A stretch of DNA of 64,000 nucleotides from Camarhynchus parvulus. Its lineage: Eukaryota > Chordata > Aves > Passeriformes > Thraupidae. The notes under the pieces are model-generated. The model made no database searches and was not told the origin of the DNA. It saw only the letters and a list, made by a program, of their open reading frames with translations. A program made the position numbers and the translations under genes. The stretch spans positions 44,365,376 through 44,429,375 of the forward strand of contig NC_044601.1 in the NCBI RefSeq assembly GCF_901933205.1, read 5' to 3'. Below, piece after piece: positions 24,121 to 54,583 of this stretch. Each line of letters opens with the position of its first letter. The first letter of the stretch is position 1.

Positions 24121-27100
24121 AATCACAGCCTGAATAAACAAAACTTTTTAAATCATAGTGTTTTTATTTGCTTCTTGGTAAATGTTCTGCTACTTGTTTC
24201 TGAAAATATGCCTGTGCAATCAGTGTCTCCCTTAGAGGAATTGGAGGAAGGTGAGTAAAAATGAAAACTGACACAGTTGCTGGAGTTCTGGTTTGCAAAC
24301 AGGAATATCAGAAAGTCGTATCTCAGAGGACAATTCAAACACTGTAAAGCAGCATATTACTTGAGCTGAAATAAAGATTTTACTATCGAATAAGTAAGAA
24401 AATTTTACTTGGTGAAGAACTCTGCTGTTGTTTCCAGGGGAAACCGAATTTGTTCTAAAAGAGAATTTATCCCAGCTGCTCCATTTCTTTGTTTTTCCCT
24501 TCTAGTAGCCGATCTACTGTAGGAAGTCACATTAAACGAGTATTTGGTGTCATCTAGTGGTAACATTTGGTTCAGCAACTTTGTCAGCTGTACAGCAATG
24601 CAGATGTAGTCTTCTAGGAAATTCTATCTGATTTTGGTCTTACGCTTTTTTCTAGTTAGTAAAGGAGAGAGATTATGGAGAACAAAAATCTGTATCCCTT
24701 TAGACTGACGGTTCACTCTAAAACTAAAGTGAGATTTTTCCCCCTGCAAATTCTTTCCTCTTTCTTCTAAAAGTAAGAGAATACTAACTTCATGGTTTTG
24801 ATGGAGGACTTTGCTGACACAGTTGCAAGACTGAATTATGATATCAAAAGTGTATGAGAAGGTAAGTTTTAGCATTCCTGCCCCACTGCCATAGAAAGAG
24901 GAATTACTTTAATCATGTTATTCAAAAAAGAGTGGTCAGAGTGAAGAGTGTTGTGTTCATGAAATTTTTTAGTTTGGTGGGGATTTTCTTTTTACCTCCC
25001 CCAACCCCTCAGGTATTCCTGATGCTACAGGATGGACAGTGTTGCTGATTAATTATATAGCCTTGAAAGTGACTGGATGGGAATTGGCATCATTGACATA
25101 ATCTGATGCAAAGTAAAACCTGACAGGCAAAGATCAACAACAGCAAGTCAAAACAGCACCCTCAGTTAAATAGGTAGGTAGAAACAGTCCTTCCCTTCTG
25201 TGCAAGAGGAGCATCCTGGGGGAAAAGAGCTGGTAATTCTAGAGTAACTAAGCATGTTACTTCTCTAAAAGCACTGTGGTCTAAATAAGACTGACTTGTT
25301 CAAATGAGTTCAATGACAGATTCATTTTCGCAGTAGTAGGCTGCAGAACTAGATGAAAGGTCAGGCAAAACCAAGAATGGAAGACACATGAAAACAGAAA
25401 GCTAGTTTGTCTGACAACAATTTTCCAAATTGCATATGTACTAATGGATATCCCTAACTAAACACCCTTCCTGTCTTGCAGGTCATGAAAAGTGAGACCA
25501 AACTGTTCAGAGATGCGCCAAAAGGTTTGGTAGGTTACAAAAGAGAAAAATAAATCAGACTTTGGCTGCGGACAGAGCTCTGCAGAGGCTGAGAGAACAG
25601 ATACGCCCACAGAAGGAGGCGCTGCTCAACCACTTTCCACACCTCATGGCGGCACCTGCAGTCACCCAGGGCCCTCAGCTGCTTGTCAGGATTTGGATCC
25701 AAATCTCTTGAGGCATCCTGAAATCACCTTTGACTCGTTTTCTGTGATTTTCCCCTGGACCTTAGTGAAAGGTTTCTTCCGGACTATTTTTATAATTTTA
25801 AAGAACTGTTCTCATGTCTGTCTGATCTTCCAGAAGAAACAATCAGAGTGACTTGAATATGGAAAGGTTGTTTAGCAGACAGGTTGTTGCTGTGAGAAGT
25901 TTTCTTCCTTTAATCAGCCATTGTCAAAAGATAAAACAAGTTCCCTGGCAGAATCAATTTGTCAGGTAGAATTTAGACTACGTATGCTGGAAAATTACTT
26001 GACCCTTGACGTGAGGAAGAGAAGAATTCTTAAAAGGAGAAAAAAATCTCAAGTGCTTTGTCCAATAGTATTCCCTTAAATGGCAGAGTAAGATACAGAT
26101 CGCATGGTGAAGTTAAGTATTTATTTTTCAGTGGGTAGGAAAAAACCCCAAAGCAAATGGTTAAGCAACTATGCAAAGTGATCTATATCATGACACTGAC
26201 ACTTACTAAAGAATCACTGGAATTCTGTCTGGGACTCCTCCTTAAAACAGGGCTTTTTAATCCTTAGGTGTCAAAATGCTTTCTAAAAGGCCAGTGAATT
26301 TGTTTATTGAACTGAGACTCGAACATATTGTGTCTTTCCCAAAAACTCAGAAATAAAGTTGCTTTAAAATCTTCCTCCATTTGAAGTAGCTGTTTTTCTA
26401 TGCTGCTTTATTCTTCCTTTTTTTTCGGTTTGTTTGTTTGTGTTTCTGTGTTTGTGTTCCTGAGTAGTTTAAGCTTTGAGTTCTTGTCAGAGAAGCTACG
26501 ACTCAGAGCAGAGTGATGGTATTTTGCTTTTATTCCCTTGCTTTATTGTTGTAGAAGGCAAATATATAAAAGGCAAAGAATCTCTGTATCAATCATTATG
26601 TCGACTGTGTATCTTCTTTTGGATATGTTGGTGAAGAGGTGTTGTGGGAACATTTCTTTCCCTGTGTTTTTAAACTTTTCATGTGCTTTGACTTAATGTT
26701 AAAAATCATGGGCTTTTAAAATGGATGAAAATTAGATCTCTGCTATCAATTTGGTTTCTCTTTCATGTACTAATCTATTAGTACAGCAAGAAAACCAGCA
26801 GTATTTCTGCGACCTTTACTACCTACCATCCCTGGGCTAGGAGATAGATAGGCAGGATAAATTTGAGAGTGCATGTCCCATTTCAGTGTTATCACTGCCC
26901 AGCTCCCAGCACCAAACCATTGTGTCAGAGCTGAGGTTTTCATTTTACTCAGTAATTCCACTCCTAAGAAGGACGGTGATATACAGCGTACATGCTTACT
27001 TGTAAGGAGGGGACTTCAGACCCTGAAGTAGTTTGTTTGCTGGGAACCCACAGTGCTCAAGAGGGTGATGATGTGAAAGAGGCCATTTGGTTGGCAGTGT

Positions 27101-30100
27101 CTGTAAGATGTAGAACATTGTAGAACATTGTGTCATCTGAGGATTACAGCCTGGAGGGTCTTGTCGTATGTCACTCTCATTGGATGCAGTGGCAGTAGCT
27201 ATTTCTTGCACCTCTGAAAATCAGACTGGGAATCCGTAGGTCTGCAGCAGTAGGGACAGTTCGGAAGCTGTGTTTTATTTTTTGCATCTCATGTGCTGGA
27301 ATGACAATCATATGGATAAATTTTCCACTCTTAACTGGTGACATAATTGGTAAATAACCATAAATGGAAGTGTAAGGCTTGCACAGTGTCTGTGAAATAA
27401 GTTCCTGCTAAATCAGGCCTTGACAACACGGTGCTTACTTGGCAGTACAAACAGCTTGTTAAACAGAACATATCTATCTCCGTCACACAGTCTAGCAAGA
27501 CTGTGGTGACTGCACACTTAATTTTACATAAAGTAAGATTACCTAACCTATTTTCAGTTTGAGAGAGAGAGTATCACTCACTTGAGAATGGGCAAAACTA
27601 TTTGAATAAACTTTCTGCATTCTTTGGACTTTTTGGAGGATGTTCCTTTTATAAGGATTGCTTCCTCTGTTAGGTTAATGACTGATGATTGTCCTGGTTG
27701 CTTCTCTCAGTACTTTTTTTCCTTCCTGTTTCTCTTGATCAGATGGATAGTAACAGCCAATTTTATAAGTCAGACCTGAGTTACACAACAATCGTAAGTT
27801 GCTGGCATAGCAGTAAATCAGTTATAAGTTATGAGAAATATGTTTTCAGGGAATTTTTCCCTTTTGGGCTTTGTAAATCAATTTGCATGAAAGTTTGTGT
27901 GAAAATGTTCCTTAAAACAATCACCTTGCTTCACAGTAATTACAGACTTGCAGCTGTAGTGAAGTATAGCCTTTCAGGGGATTAAGTAAAATTTCCGGAA
28001 AAGAACTCAATGGATATCCATGAGTTCATAAATACTACATCTCAATAAAACTCTGCAACAAGGGAACTAATTTTCCTATAAGAATATAAAATACATTTTC
28101 TCTGCCTTTTCTAACATAATAGAAATGCTCGCTGGAAAAGCTTTAATTTGTGAACTGAAAGACAAGACAGATGAAGTCAGTCAAAATATCCACCAATTTT
28201 TCAATTCTAATTTCTCTTTTAATTTCTTTTAAATTCTAAGTAATTTATATTTTGAAACAAAATCATTGCAAGTTTCAAAAAAAGAAGTAGAAAATGCCCC
28301 ACTTGGAAACACTGTGGTTTAAAAGTAGCTTTGTTCTTATTACAAAATAATGCAAATAAAATATATATAATTTTATTTATAAAAATAAAACAATATGATA
28401 ATTGAATGGCAATTTTTGAGTGGTTTCAATAAACTGACATTGAATTTTCAGAACTTTTTTTGTTTCAATAGCTCAAGTTAAAAACTTACAGTAAGTGCAT
28501 GCTATTCCTCATAAGATAACTGCACTACAAGAGGGACTGGAGTATCCAGCTCAGTGGAGGATGAGAATTTGAACTTCAAAACATGGCACCATGGGGAATG
28601 GCTGAATTAATTTCGAGTATCCACATTTCTATCTGGAACACATATTGCATGAAACAACTGTAAAAATGTGTTTCCATCTAAAACTCAAGTATTATACTAG
28701 TGATGAATTGTGAACTTAAAGGCAAAACTTGCTTAGTTAATGGCACTGGTTCAATTCCCCTGCAACATTTGCAAGCTGATACAAAATATTTTTCCTTCAC
28801 AGAAAGAAGTGTCATGGCCATGGCAATTTCCTGTACGTTGGCATCAAATCAGAATGGGGCTGGGCTTCTATAATCTACCTTCAAGAAAATCCATTAGTAT
28901 TTTCTGCCATCTTGCAGAGGGGACACTTCAGGTCACCAGGTCAACTGAATTAGAAGTAATTGTTTGGCTACAAAGGGCTCCTGTTGCAATGGGACAGACT
29001 TCTTTCCTTCAAGTCCACACAGGCAACAACCCAATTCCCAGTTCAGTGCATGAAAAAACTGGGTCTAAAATGTCAAAGGCACTAGTACAATGCTGGTAAA
29101 AAAAAGATGGGCAAAGACAACAATACAGCTCTTAAAATAATTAACACTGCCATGTTGTCACAAGACAAATGAATTATAGTAAACATTTTAAGGCTCAGGA
29201 GTTAAAAAGCTTTAAGAATCAAGTAAGAAACCAACTACAGGGAGAAAATGTTCCTGAACTAGATTGCATATGTCAAACCAAGTTTCTAAAATTGGCATTC
29301 AGAAAGCTAATTGTTTTAGTTGGAAACTGAAGAAATTTAACTTTCACTCCCGTCACTCCATTAAGCTGGTTTTTATTTTAACAACCTTTAAAAAACTCAC
29401 TCGCAACACAGTTTGGTAATACTAAGAATAAATTTAGCTGTTGTTTCCCAAGGAGACATTCCAGACTTTTAATATCACCCCAAATTGATAATTATTCATT
29501 TTTTGAAGATACACAGCAGTAATCAGTTAATGCTCTGCAGCACTGGCCACTTACAGAGATCTCCACTTCTCAATGACATCTGCTGAGAATGGGACTATGT
29601 TGCTATAAAACAGAAATTGAAGCATTTACCCATGGATAAATGTATCCACATAATGCTAATCTGGGTGCTGGAAAACTGAAGAACTGAACTAAAAAAAGGC
29701 AAAAAATCATTCCTTTTCTTCAGCTTTTTTACTAAAATGTTCAGGCTCTCTGCATTAACTTCCTCATCTTTTGCACTTCTCCTGTGAAGGATGGCATTTT
29801 ATTTTTTAAAACAAAACCTGAGGTCTCCCTGAAATAGCATGACTTTACAACATAGTTTTGCAAAGTATTACAAGAATCATAATGAAAGAGAGGTTACATA
29901 AACTTTTGGATGGACTTACCTAAAGCAGAGCTTGAATTTGAACTAAAAATTTTACAGTGCTCAGTACAACCCATTACATTTCTGGTAATGCCTTTGTCAA
30001 GGCAATGCTTGAAAAGACTCTAAAATACACTTTTTCATTACTGTACATAAATTACACAGGTGGAGACAAGCAATTCTGGAAAATTGTCATTGATTGCCCC

Positions 30101-31661
30101 TCTTAAAATATACATTCTGAGAATGTTAGTGTTTGCAGAGGTTTAAAATTTATTCAAATTGATATATTTTTTCCAAATGCTCAACACATTCCCTCTATCC
30201 ATATGAAAAATGCAGTCAATTCTTTATTTCAAAGACTATCACATTTCTTCTTACTTTGGTCATGCATTTTCCTTTTTTGGGATCTTATCTGTTCTTTCTA
30301 ACCCTTTCCATCTTTGCTGCTGTTTCCTTGTAGAGCACTTGCTCTGGTAGATATCAGTTATCTGATTTTATTTCAGCTTTCACTAAGGCATACTAGTGCA
30401 ATGTCATGATTTCATTGCTGGCAGTACCCAAAATTATTTAAGATACAGCTACCTCATTTAAATTGTCCTTTGTTTATATTAGGGATTTGAGAACTGGCGT
30501 TTCCACAGGGCAGATTTTTCCCTTTTGCTGTTTAAGATGCATTCTGAATCAGTCTAGGAAGCCACAATCATGACTACAGGCTAGGAGGTCTAATGAAAGA
30601 AATGAGATTACTGTCCTTCTGTATGTGCTCTGGCCCTCTGCTGCATATGGCCAACTATAAAGGTATTCTGCCAACAGAGCTAGAATTCTTGTATCTGCTT
30701 AAATGGATTACTTTGTTTAAACTAAACCGTTGGGCATTGCCTGCTGTAGTATGTAGAATGTTTTAACTGTGATGGCAGCTGTCCCTGCCAAAGAAATGTA
30801 TGTGTAGAAAATTATGTCCCAAACAGTCACACTCTATCTGCTATGAACCACTAAAAAGCTGGCAGAAATAGGGCTCAAAACCATGACTGGGTTACTATTC
30901 AGCAGGTGACTCTTACTGACTCTTAATGAACTACTGAATGAACTCTCAGCCTCTGTAGAAGACAAAAATATTTTACCATGTTTGCCTGGCCATCTCTTGT
31001 CATTGCAGCAAACAAGTGTCTTTGTTGAACCATAACACTCCACCTGGCTTCTGAGTGGTGTATGAGCAGACTCCTTCACAGAAATGAGAAAAATGCCTTA
31101 AAAAACTCTATTTGCCGACTCAGATACAGGTCTGCAGGGATTTCCTAAGCACAAGAATAGCATCGAGGTTACATGACTATTTTTCCCAACTCTCCTACCA
31201 AGAGAGCTGTCCTGGCAAAAAACAAGGCTGTGTGGGCCCAGTGTGAAAAGAGCATTTGGATGGAAAATTTCAGCTGATGTTTGACAGTCACAGGCATCTA
31301 TAAACACAGCCTTTATACTGGGAAATGTCAGGCATCTTTGCACTTGCTAGCGCCACCACCTCTGCATTTCATTTAAGCAGAATGAACCCATGTCAATGGA
31401 CTAAGCTTTACCATACATCTGTATGAAATGCCTTAGTTTAGCATAGGGAAAGGCATCTTCATGGTTGGCTTTACAGTGAGCCTGGAGAGAAAAACCAGCA
31501 CAGTTAGTAAGCAAGCCCCTCTTTAAATTTACTTACTATACAAAAACCTTGCTTTTCAGCAATAGAGAAAGAAAAGAAAAAAGTAGATTCTCTTTGTTCG
31601 TTCTCTAATTGCCTGCTGCGCTGTTTCCTTGCCTGGGACAGTATCACTCACCCCCGCCGGG

Positions 31662-31760
31662 ATGCTGCGCTCCGTGCGGGCGCTGCCCCCGGCCGGAGGG
31701 GCTGCCTTCGTGCCCAGGGGGCCCGGAGCCGGCGGGGGCCCCGGCGCTGACAGACCGTGA
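31662..31760 (+). other. Possible upstream ORF (32 codons) in the PGM5 leader
   Basis: ATG at 31662, stop TGA at 31758-31760; starts MLRSVRALPP. It would matter only if PGM5 transcripts begin upstream of it. A second upstream ATG at 31883 opens a frame that overlaps the PGM5 start and runs to 32416. Both may be chance products of GC-rich sequence with few stops. Confidence 0.25.
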
Positions 31761-32151
31761 TCCCCCCGAGCAAGTGTGCAGCGCTGCCTCGCCCGCTCCT
31801 CGCTGCCTCCAGTTACATCCCTGGCAGGAGCCCGCGGCTCTCGGCTTCGCTTTCCAGGGTTATTTTTGGCCGGGGCCGCCGCATGCTGACGGCAGCGAGC
31901 CGCCGAGCCCCGGGCGCCTTGCCGGGCGGCGCGGCGCCGGCGGGGCCCCGGCGGGGCGGGCGGGGAAGGGGCGGTGCGCCCCCGAGCCCGCCCCGGCTCC
32001 CCCGCCACGCCGGGCGCCGGCCGGGGGCGGCCGGGGGCCGAGCGAGCGCGGTCCCGCCCGGGGAACGCCCCCGGGCTCCGCACCGCCGGCTTGGCAGCGT
32101 GTGCCGGGGCCGCCGCTGGCCAGCGGAGCCGCGGGCAGGGCGGCAGCTGCC

Positions 32152-49284
<17,133 letters not shown>

Positions 49285-50544
49285 GTAAGATGAAGTATTT
49301 ATTTGTATCACCTTGATCATTGCATTAGTTACCTCTTCTTTTTATTACATAGCAATTCCAAAATTGTGAAGTCTTTTGATAAGAGCTTCTAATTTTCCCA
49401 ATCTTTATGTGCTTTATTTTTTAAACTCGTTTTGACAAGATTTTGGTTTTACCTAGACTAATTTTTCCTGTTTTTACTTGCATTAGAAGAGTTTAATTCA
49501 GTTTGGAGAGGAAGTAAATTGGTAAATCTAATGTACCAGTATTTCACTGTATTCTTCCATTAAACTTTATTCTTTTTATTATTAAATAATGATTTACAGC
49601 CTAATCTGGCAGCCCTTTTTATGAAAGTCGTGGAAATTTAAAAAAGATGAAGTAATAATTCAGTACAAAAAATCAAAACCCTCCTCTGACTGAGAAAATA
49701 TCTTGTGTTAGCAGCTGAATTTTGAAAAAGTTTCATCCAGGCCTCAGTTTACTGTAAATGTCAAAACAAGATGATAACATATTATTGCATTAATATATTC
49801 TGTTTGGAAAAGCTTTGGCTAAATCAGTTGTGTCTCAATTCATCTGGCTGCATAGCTTTACTATGAAAAGAGTGATCTGCTTAAATGTGTCTAATCAGGA
49901 AATAGTAATTTTAAAGTGAATGGTAGGTAGTATCTACAGTTTGCCTATTCAGGAAGTTTTGAGGCATTACTAAATTCAGACTTTGCAGGTCCCTCTAATG
50001 ATTGACAGGGTCTTTGAGGATATATTCGTTACTTGTGGGTAGATAGTCCACTTTAAGGAAATACTGTTAGGTCAGTGTTTGGTGTGTTTTGTTTATTCTG
50101 TTCAGCAGTCAAAAAAATCTCCTTATCGTTATATTGAAATACGATATAAGTAGAATTCATTTTGTATGTAAACACCATATCTGCATTTCTGTAGGAACTG
50201 AAGAAACAGTGACATTTAAACATGTTTTTCTATCTGCTTTTCATAAAGTTTGATAAATATGTCAGAAAGCATGAACTCAAGTCCCCGTCAATACTCTGTG
50301 ACTGTTTGAATTATATTCTTTGCGATGTTTACTTGACCTTCTGGCACAAAGATTGTTTCATGGTGATTACTGCCTTATTTAGTTTTGTGGAGCTAACCCT
50401 GATTATTAAATAAAACTGAGCAACTGATAATGATGGAAGGACTTAAGTATTTTCCCTTCCATTCTTACAAATATTTATTGTTATGAAGTTTTCAGTCTGT
50501 ATCCAGGACACTTGATTTATTTAATTTTTTTATTTTGTTTTGTG

Positions 50545-51955
50545 ATTCTCCTTGTTTTCTTGAAGACTTAGGGGTTCCATGTTGTCATGTAGTTCAGTGT
50601 AGATTGTGCAGTTTTCACACAGATATCATGTGGTTCCAGACCCTCTGCCTGGAGGGGGATGGGCAGGGATGCCTTCCACTGGTTGTGCAACTCAGGCAGT
50701 GTGGCTGGAGCACTGTGGCTGGTAAGGACTGAGGCAAAGCTGCCACTGAGTTCCTCAGCCTTCTCCTTGTCCTCAGTAACCAGGTGGTCCTGTTTCTTTC
50801 TGGAGAGAGTCCACATTTTTCCTAGTCTTCCTTTCTATAGGAACCAGTGTACCTATAGAAACTATTCTTGTTGCTTTTGACATCCCAGATTTAATGGCCA
50901 GATTTAATTCTATCAGAGCTTTTGCTTTCCTAGCGTTATCTCCAGCTACTTGGACAATTAATCGGTATTCCTCACAGGTTACCTGTCCCTGCTTCTACCT
51001 TCTCTAGGCCTTCTTCTTGTGTTTAAGTTTGTCCAGGAGCAACTTGTTCATTCACACAGGCTTCCTGTAGTTTTTGCATTACTTCCTCTTCATTGGGATT
51101 CATCTCTGTCAAGCCTGTAGGAAGTGATCCTTGAATGTCACCTAGCTTTCTTGGGCCCTTCCTTCCTCCTGGGCTTTGTCCCATGGCACTCTATCAAGCA
51201 GGTCCTTGAAGAGACCAAAGCCTGCTCTCCTGAAGTCCAGGCTAGTGAGCTTGATGAGTGCTCTCCTCACTTCCCTGAGGATGTTGCATTCCACCATTTC
51301 ATGGTCAGGGCACTTCACATTCCACTCCAGCTCCTTGTTGTGGTGAAATCAAGGTTCAGCTTAGGATGTCTCCTTGTTAGCTCCCCTGTCACCTGAAGAA
51401 AAAAAAATTCATCCATGCACTCCAGGAACTCCTGGGTTGTAAACATCCCCCTGTGTTGTCCGTTCAACAGATACCAGGGTGATTGAAAGCCCCCATGAGC
51501 ACCAGGGCCTGTGAAGGTGAGGCTGCTCCTGTCTGTTTGTAGAGGCCTTTATCCATTTGGTCTTCCTGGTCAGGTGCCCTGTGGCAGACCCTGTAATGTC
51601 TCCAGTCACTGCTCTCCCTTTAATCCTGTCCCCTAAGCTCTCAGTAGGTCCTTATCTGTCCCTGGTTGGGTGGGTGTGGGCTGACTGCATGGATTAGAAC
51701 ACTGTAAAAAGCATCATACATGCTTGGAACTTCCTCGGAGGTTCACTGAGCTTTGGTCTGCTTCTGAACCTTGGTAATAAGAGTGGCTCTCCTGTGGGAG
51801 AACTGGATCAATTCCTGCCCACTTGGCTTCTGTCTTCTGAGGTCACAGACATCTTCCCTGAAGTCTGTGCTAGACAGCAAATGAAAACCATCTCTTTGTA
51901 TGGTGTGTCCATATTGTGTGGTCACAGTTTAGCCTAAATAATAGAGCTGGAACTT
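50545..51955 (-). mobile_element. CR1 LINE internal fragment: endonuclease and EN-RT linker
   Basis: Minus-strand peptides match the CR1 region upstream of RT: QDHLVTEDKEKAEELSGSF and LEPHDICVKTAQSTLNYMT at the left, SDHEMV-like and DFRRAD-like sequence near 51210-51330 (plus strand CTCCTGAAGTCCAGGCTAG), and GDFNHP / PPDQ-like wording at about 51440-51600. Unlike most avian CR1 copies it lacks the RT and the 3' end, so it is an internal piece, probably left by deletion or rearrangement. Many frameshifts. Limits approximate. Confidence 0.85.
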
Positions 51956-53027
51956 CTCCTTAGTTCTATTAAAGAAAAACAAATTATTCACAATAACTTA
52001 GGGATTTAGAAAATCTATTCCTTTTCCACTTGTGTGCATAACGTGTTGCTTAAGACTTTTTCAAAGGGCATTATTAAACTTAAAAAGAAGGAAGCAATAA
52101 TCCAAAATACTCTAAATGTTGCTTAGGGATATGGCATTAACAAATGGAGCAGTGAATTACAAGAGAATTCACTCAAAATATTTAATCAGTGTTGCATGTA
52201 TTTGCCTGAAGTGACTGCTGGAATATACTGGTGTGGACTGTAGGGAGAGGATAACACTTGACAGGAAACATCTGCTTTAATATGCTCCAACATCAACAGG
52301 ATTGTGGCAGTATGTCTCCAGACTTCAATTCTCTGGCAATATGTGCTCATAGGCTGGTGTTCTTTTTGTTTTGGGGAATGTGAACCTGTATTCCCTGTTC
52401 AAAAAACTATTCTTGTTTCATATCCTTGTATTCTGATTTATCTGATGCCTGCATAACAGGAAAGGAAATGAAATACTGAGATGTTAGCTAACAGTGTACA
52501 AAATGAGAATCACAAGGGTGAATAAAAATTGTTTCTATAGGAAATACAAAATTGGGTGTGTGTATAAAATAGCAGTCAAGGTGGTACTGGAGAAAAAGGT
52601 TTCTGAGAGAATACTACTGTATTCTCAGACTAGCATCTGATATGTTGTTTGCACAGCAAGGTTCTTTCAACAGCATGTAAGTGCTTTCATTACACTTTGC
52701 CTGGGCAAAGCTAAGCACCTTACTGTGCTGTACCCAGCCACTTTACATCTGTGAGCCTGTCTCTTAATGCAACTTCCACACATCAGTGTTCTGACAATCT
52801 GCTGATTGTCTTTGTTGTCTGATCATCTAGAGACAGCTTCTAAGGGGGGCTGTGGTGACAATAAATGTTCTGGCTTGTTTACTTCCTGTTGTCATGGAGG
52901 GCAGAGATGGTATGAGCTCTAACCAATCTGCCTTAAGGAGGCTGCCCCTGGCAGCAAGAAACAGTGTGGTTTAGAGTGTGGTCCATTTTGTCTGAAGCAC
53001 ACCAAGAAGTTTTGCTTATGTCAGAGA

Positions 53028-53063
53028 AACTTTTAGGTTGGAAAAGACCAGTAAGATCATGAA
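53028..53063 (-). mobile_element. CR1 3'-end scrap abutting a microsatellite
   Basis: CTTTTAGGTTGGAAAAGACC followed by AGTAAGATCATGAAGTCC is the reverse complement of the terminal block of a CR1 element. Only about 36 bases remain before the CCCT tract begins. Confidence 0.65.
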
Positions 53064-53131
53064 GTCCCTCCCTCCCTGCCTCCCTCCCTGCCTCCTTCCT
53101 TCCCTCCTTCCTTCCCTCCCTCCTTCTTGTT
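53064..53131 (+). repeat. (CCCT)n/(CCTT)n pyrimidine microsatellite
   Basis: About 68 bases of CCCTCCCTCCCTGCCTCCCT-type sequence grading into CCTTCCTTCCCTCC. The plus strand is pyrimidine-only except for a few G interruptions; the opposite strand is a polypurine tract. Confidence 0.93.
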
Positions 53132-54554
53132 CTTACGTGTTTAATTTCTTCTCTTCTTTTGTTAAACACTGCCTTTTCGTCAATCTTTGTGCTCTCTCTT
53201 ACCTTTCACATTCCCATGTTTTTCTCCTGTTTCTCTTATCCCACTTCCTTCCCATTCAGCATCTTCTCTTTTTCTTCAAATACATACCTCAGGCCACAAC
53301 ACCCCACATCGCACTTGTGCCTTTGTCATTATTTCCTTGAATTCTTAACATACAAATCCTGCATGGATTTTTTTGTCTGTCTGTTCTTGTGCATTTCTTC
53401 TGTGTTGTTGGTAATCTGAAAAATTTTGTGCTGGAATAGGTAGCGTGTGTTTCTTTTTCCCTGCATGGACACGCTTTACTATTGAGTTTAAGGCTTCTCC
53501 AAGTCATAAATATGTCTTTCTGCATGGTTCATACTGCATTCACTTTGTGACTGTGCTTTGTTCAAGTTATGCCAGCCATGACCTTCCTCCTTTTATCTTT
53601 CTTCAGCAGGATAATTCAGTCTCACTCCCTCTTATCTGAAATAGGCTCATTGTGAATTGTTTAAGTCACCTCTGTCAAACTTAGTGCATGTCACATATAA
53701 GCAGTTTTTAAATTAGATAAAGCAGAAGGACAATTTGTGTTCTGGAATGCTGCAGAATGACAACTGCATAAAACCTTCATGAATGTAATTCAACGTGTTT
53801 GAAATGTAATATAAAGTTGGGGAGCACTGTGATTGGAAAGGTGTTTAGGATTTGTAACTTCTGGAGTAACATTGCAATATTAAAAGTGTCCATATAAACG
53901 TTTTGTATACTTGTATATATAGTAAAACAATAGGGTTTTTTTGGTAACAGCTTTCAGATATATTCTACAGCTAAATGTTGTATTTACACAGATGTGACAT
54001 GTTTGCGAAGACTCATGGAGGAAAAACCAGCTATCATTACAAGGCACTGATGTTCTTTCTTTAGCTGTGCCTCTTGGTTTTATTTCTACAATGTACTTGT
54101 AATCTAGCTGCTATCCTTTTGTCCCTGAATGTTTTTTAAGCAGTGGAGGTGACTTATCATTGCAAACATTTTCAGATATCCTTTGGGAATTGTCTTGGTC
54201 TTTATGTTTTCTTTGATGGTGGATTTGTTATGCTTTCTATAGTGTGGCATATTTGACTGTTGCAAACCCACCATATGCTTGACTACCCAGTGTTTCATTA
54301 TCCTAACCCACACTGGTTCAAACATGCTGTAGTCATGACAGGCTACATTTTAAATGTGTATGGGGTAAATGTTTATTCTCAACACTTTACAGGACACTGG
54401 TAATTTGATACTCGAACACTTTTTCAGTGAAAGGTAAGAATAAGCATATAATCTATTGCATACAGTATGACATTTACAGGAGAGAATTAATCTTATGTTC
54501 TTCAGTGGCCGCTTGTGAAGAAAAGGACAGAAAACATGTTGGTGTCCTGTCCTG

Positions 54555-54583
54555 TGAAATACCAGTAGAATACTGGTATTTCA
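54555..54583. repeat. Perfect 13-bp hairpin with 3-base loop
   Basis: TGAAATACCAGTA at 54555-54567 and its exact complement at 54571-54583, loop GAA. Confidence 0.9.

Larger units (their letters stand above)
19551..31600. other. Intergenic region between ZNG1 and PGM5
   Basis: About 12 kb of AT-rich DNA. I see a perfect 18-bp palindrome (19978-19995), a short CR1 3' end (24008-24120), and GC-richer patches around 21050-21780, 22300-22570, 23000-23300 and 25560-25690 without a recognisable repeat or exon. A few open stretches (for example 28740-29099, 119 codons) have no convincing protein character. I found no FOXD4-like or other gene, though an unrecognised non-coding RNA cannot be excluded. 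Confidence 0.7.

Noticed and set aside
27689..27985. 98-codon plus-strand open frame.
   Set aside because: Hydrophobic start could pass for a signal peptide, but nothing else supports coding and it lies in AT-rich intergenic DNA.
28740..29099. 119-codon plus-strand open frame in the intergenic region.
   Set aside because: No recognisable domain, no flanking splice pattern, composition like random sequence. Not called as a gene.
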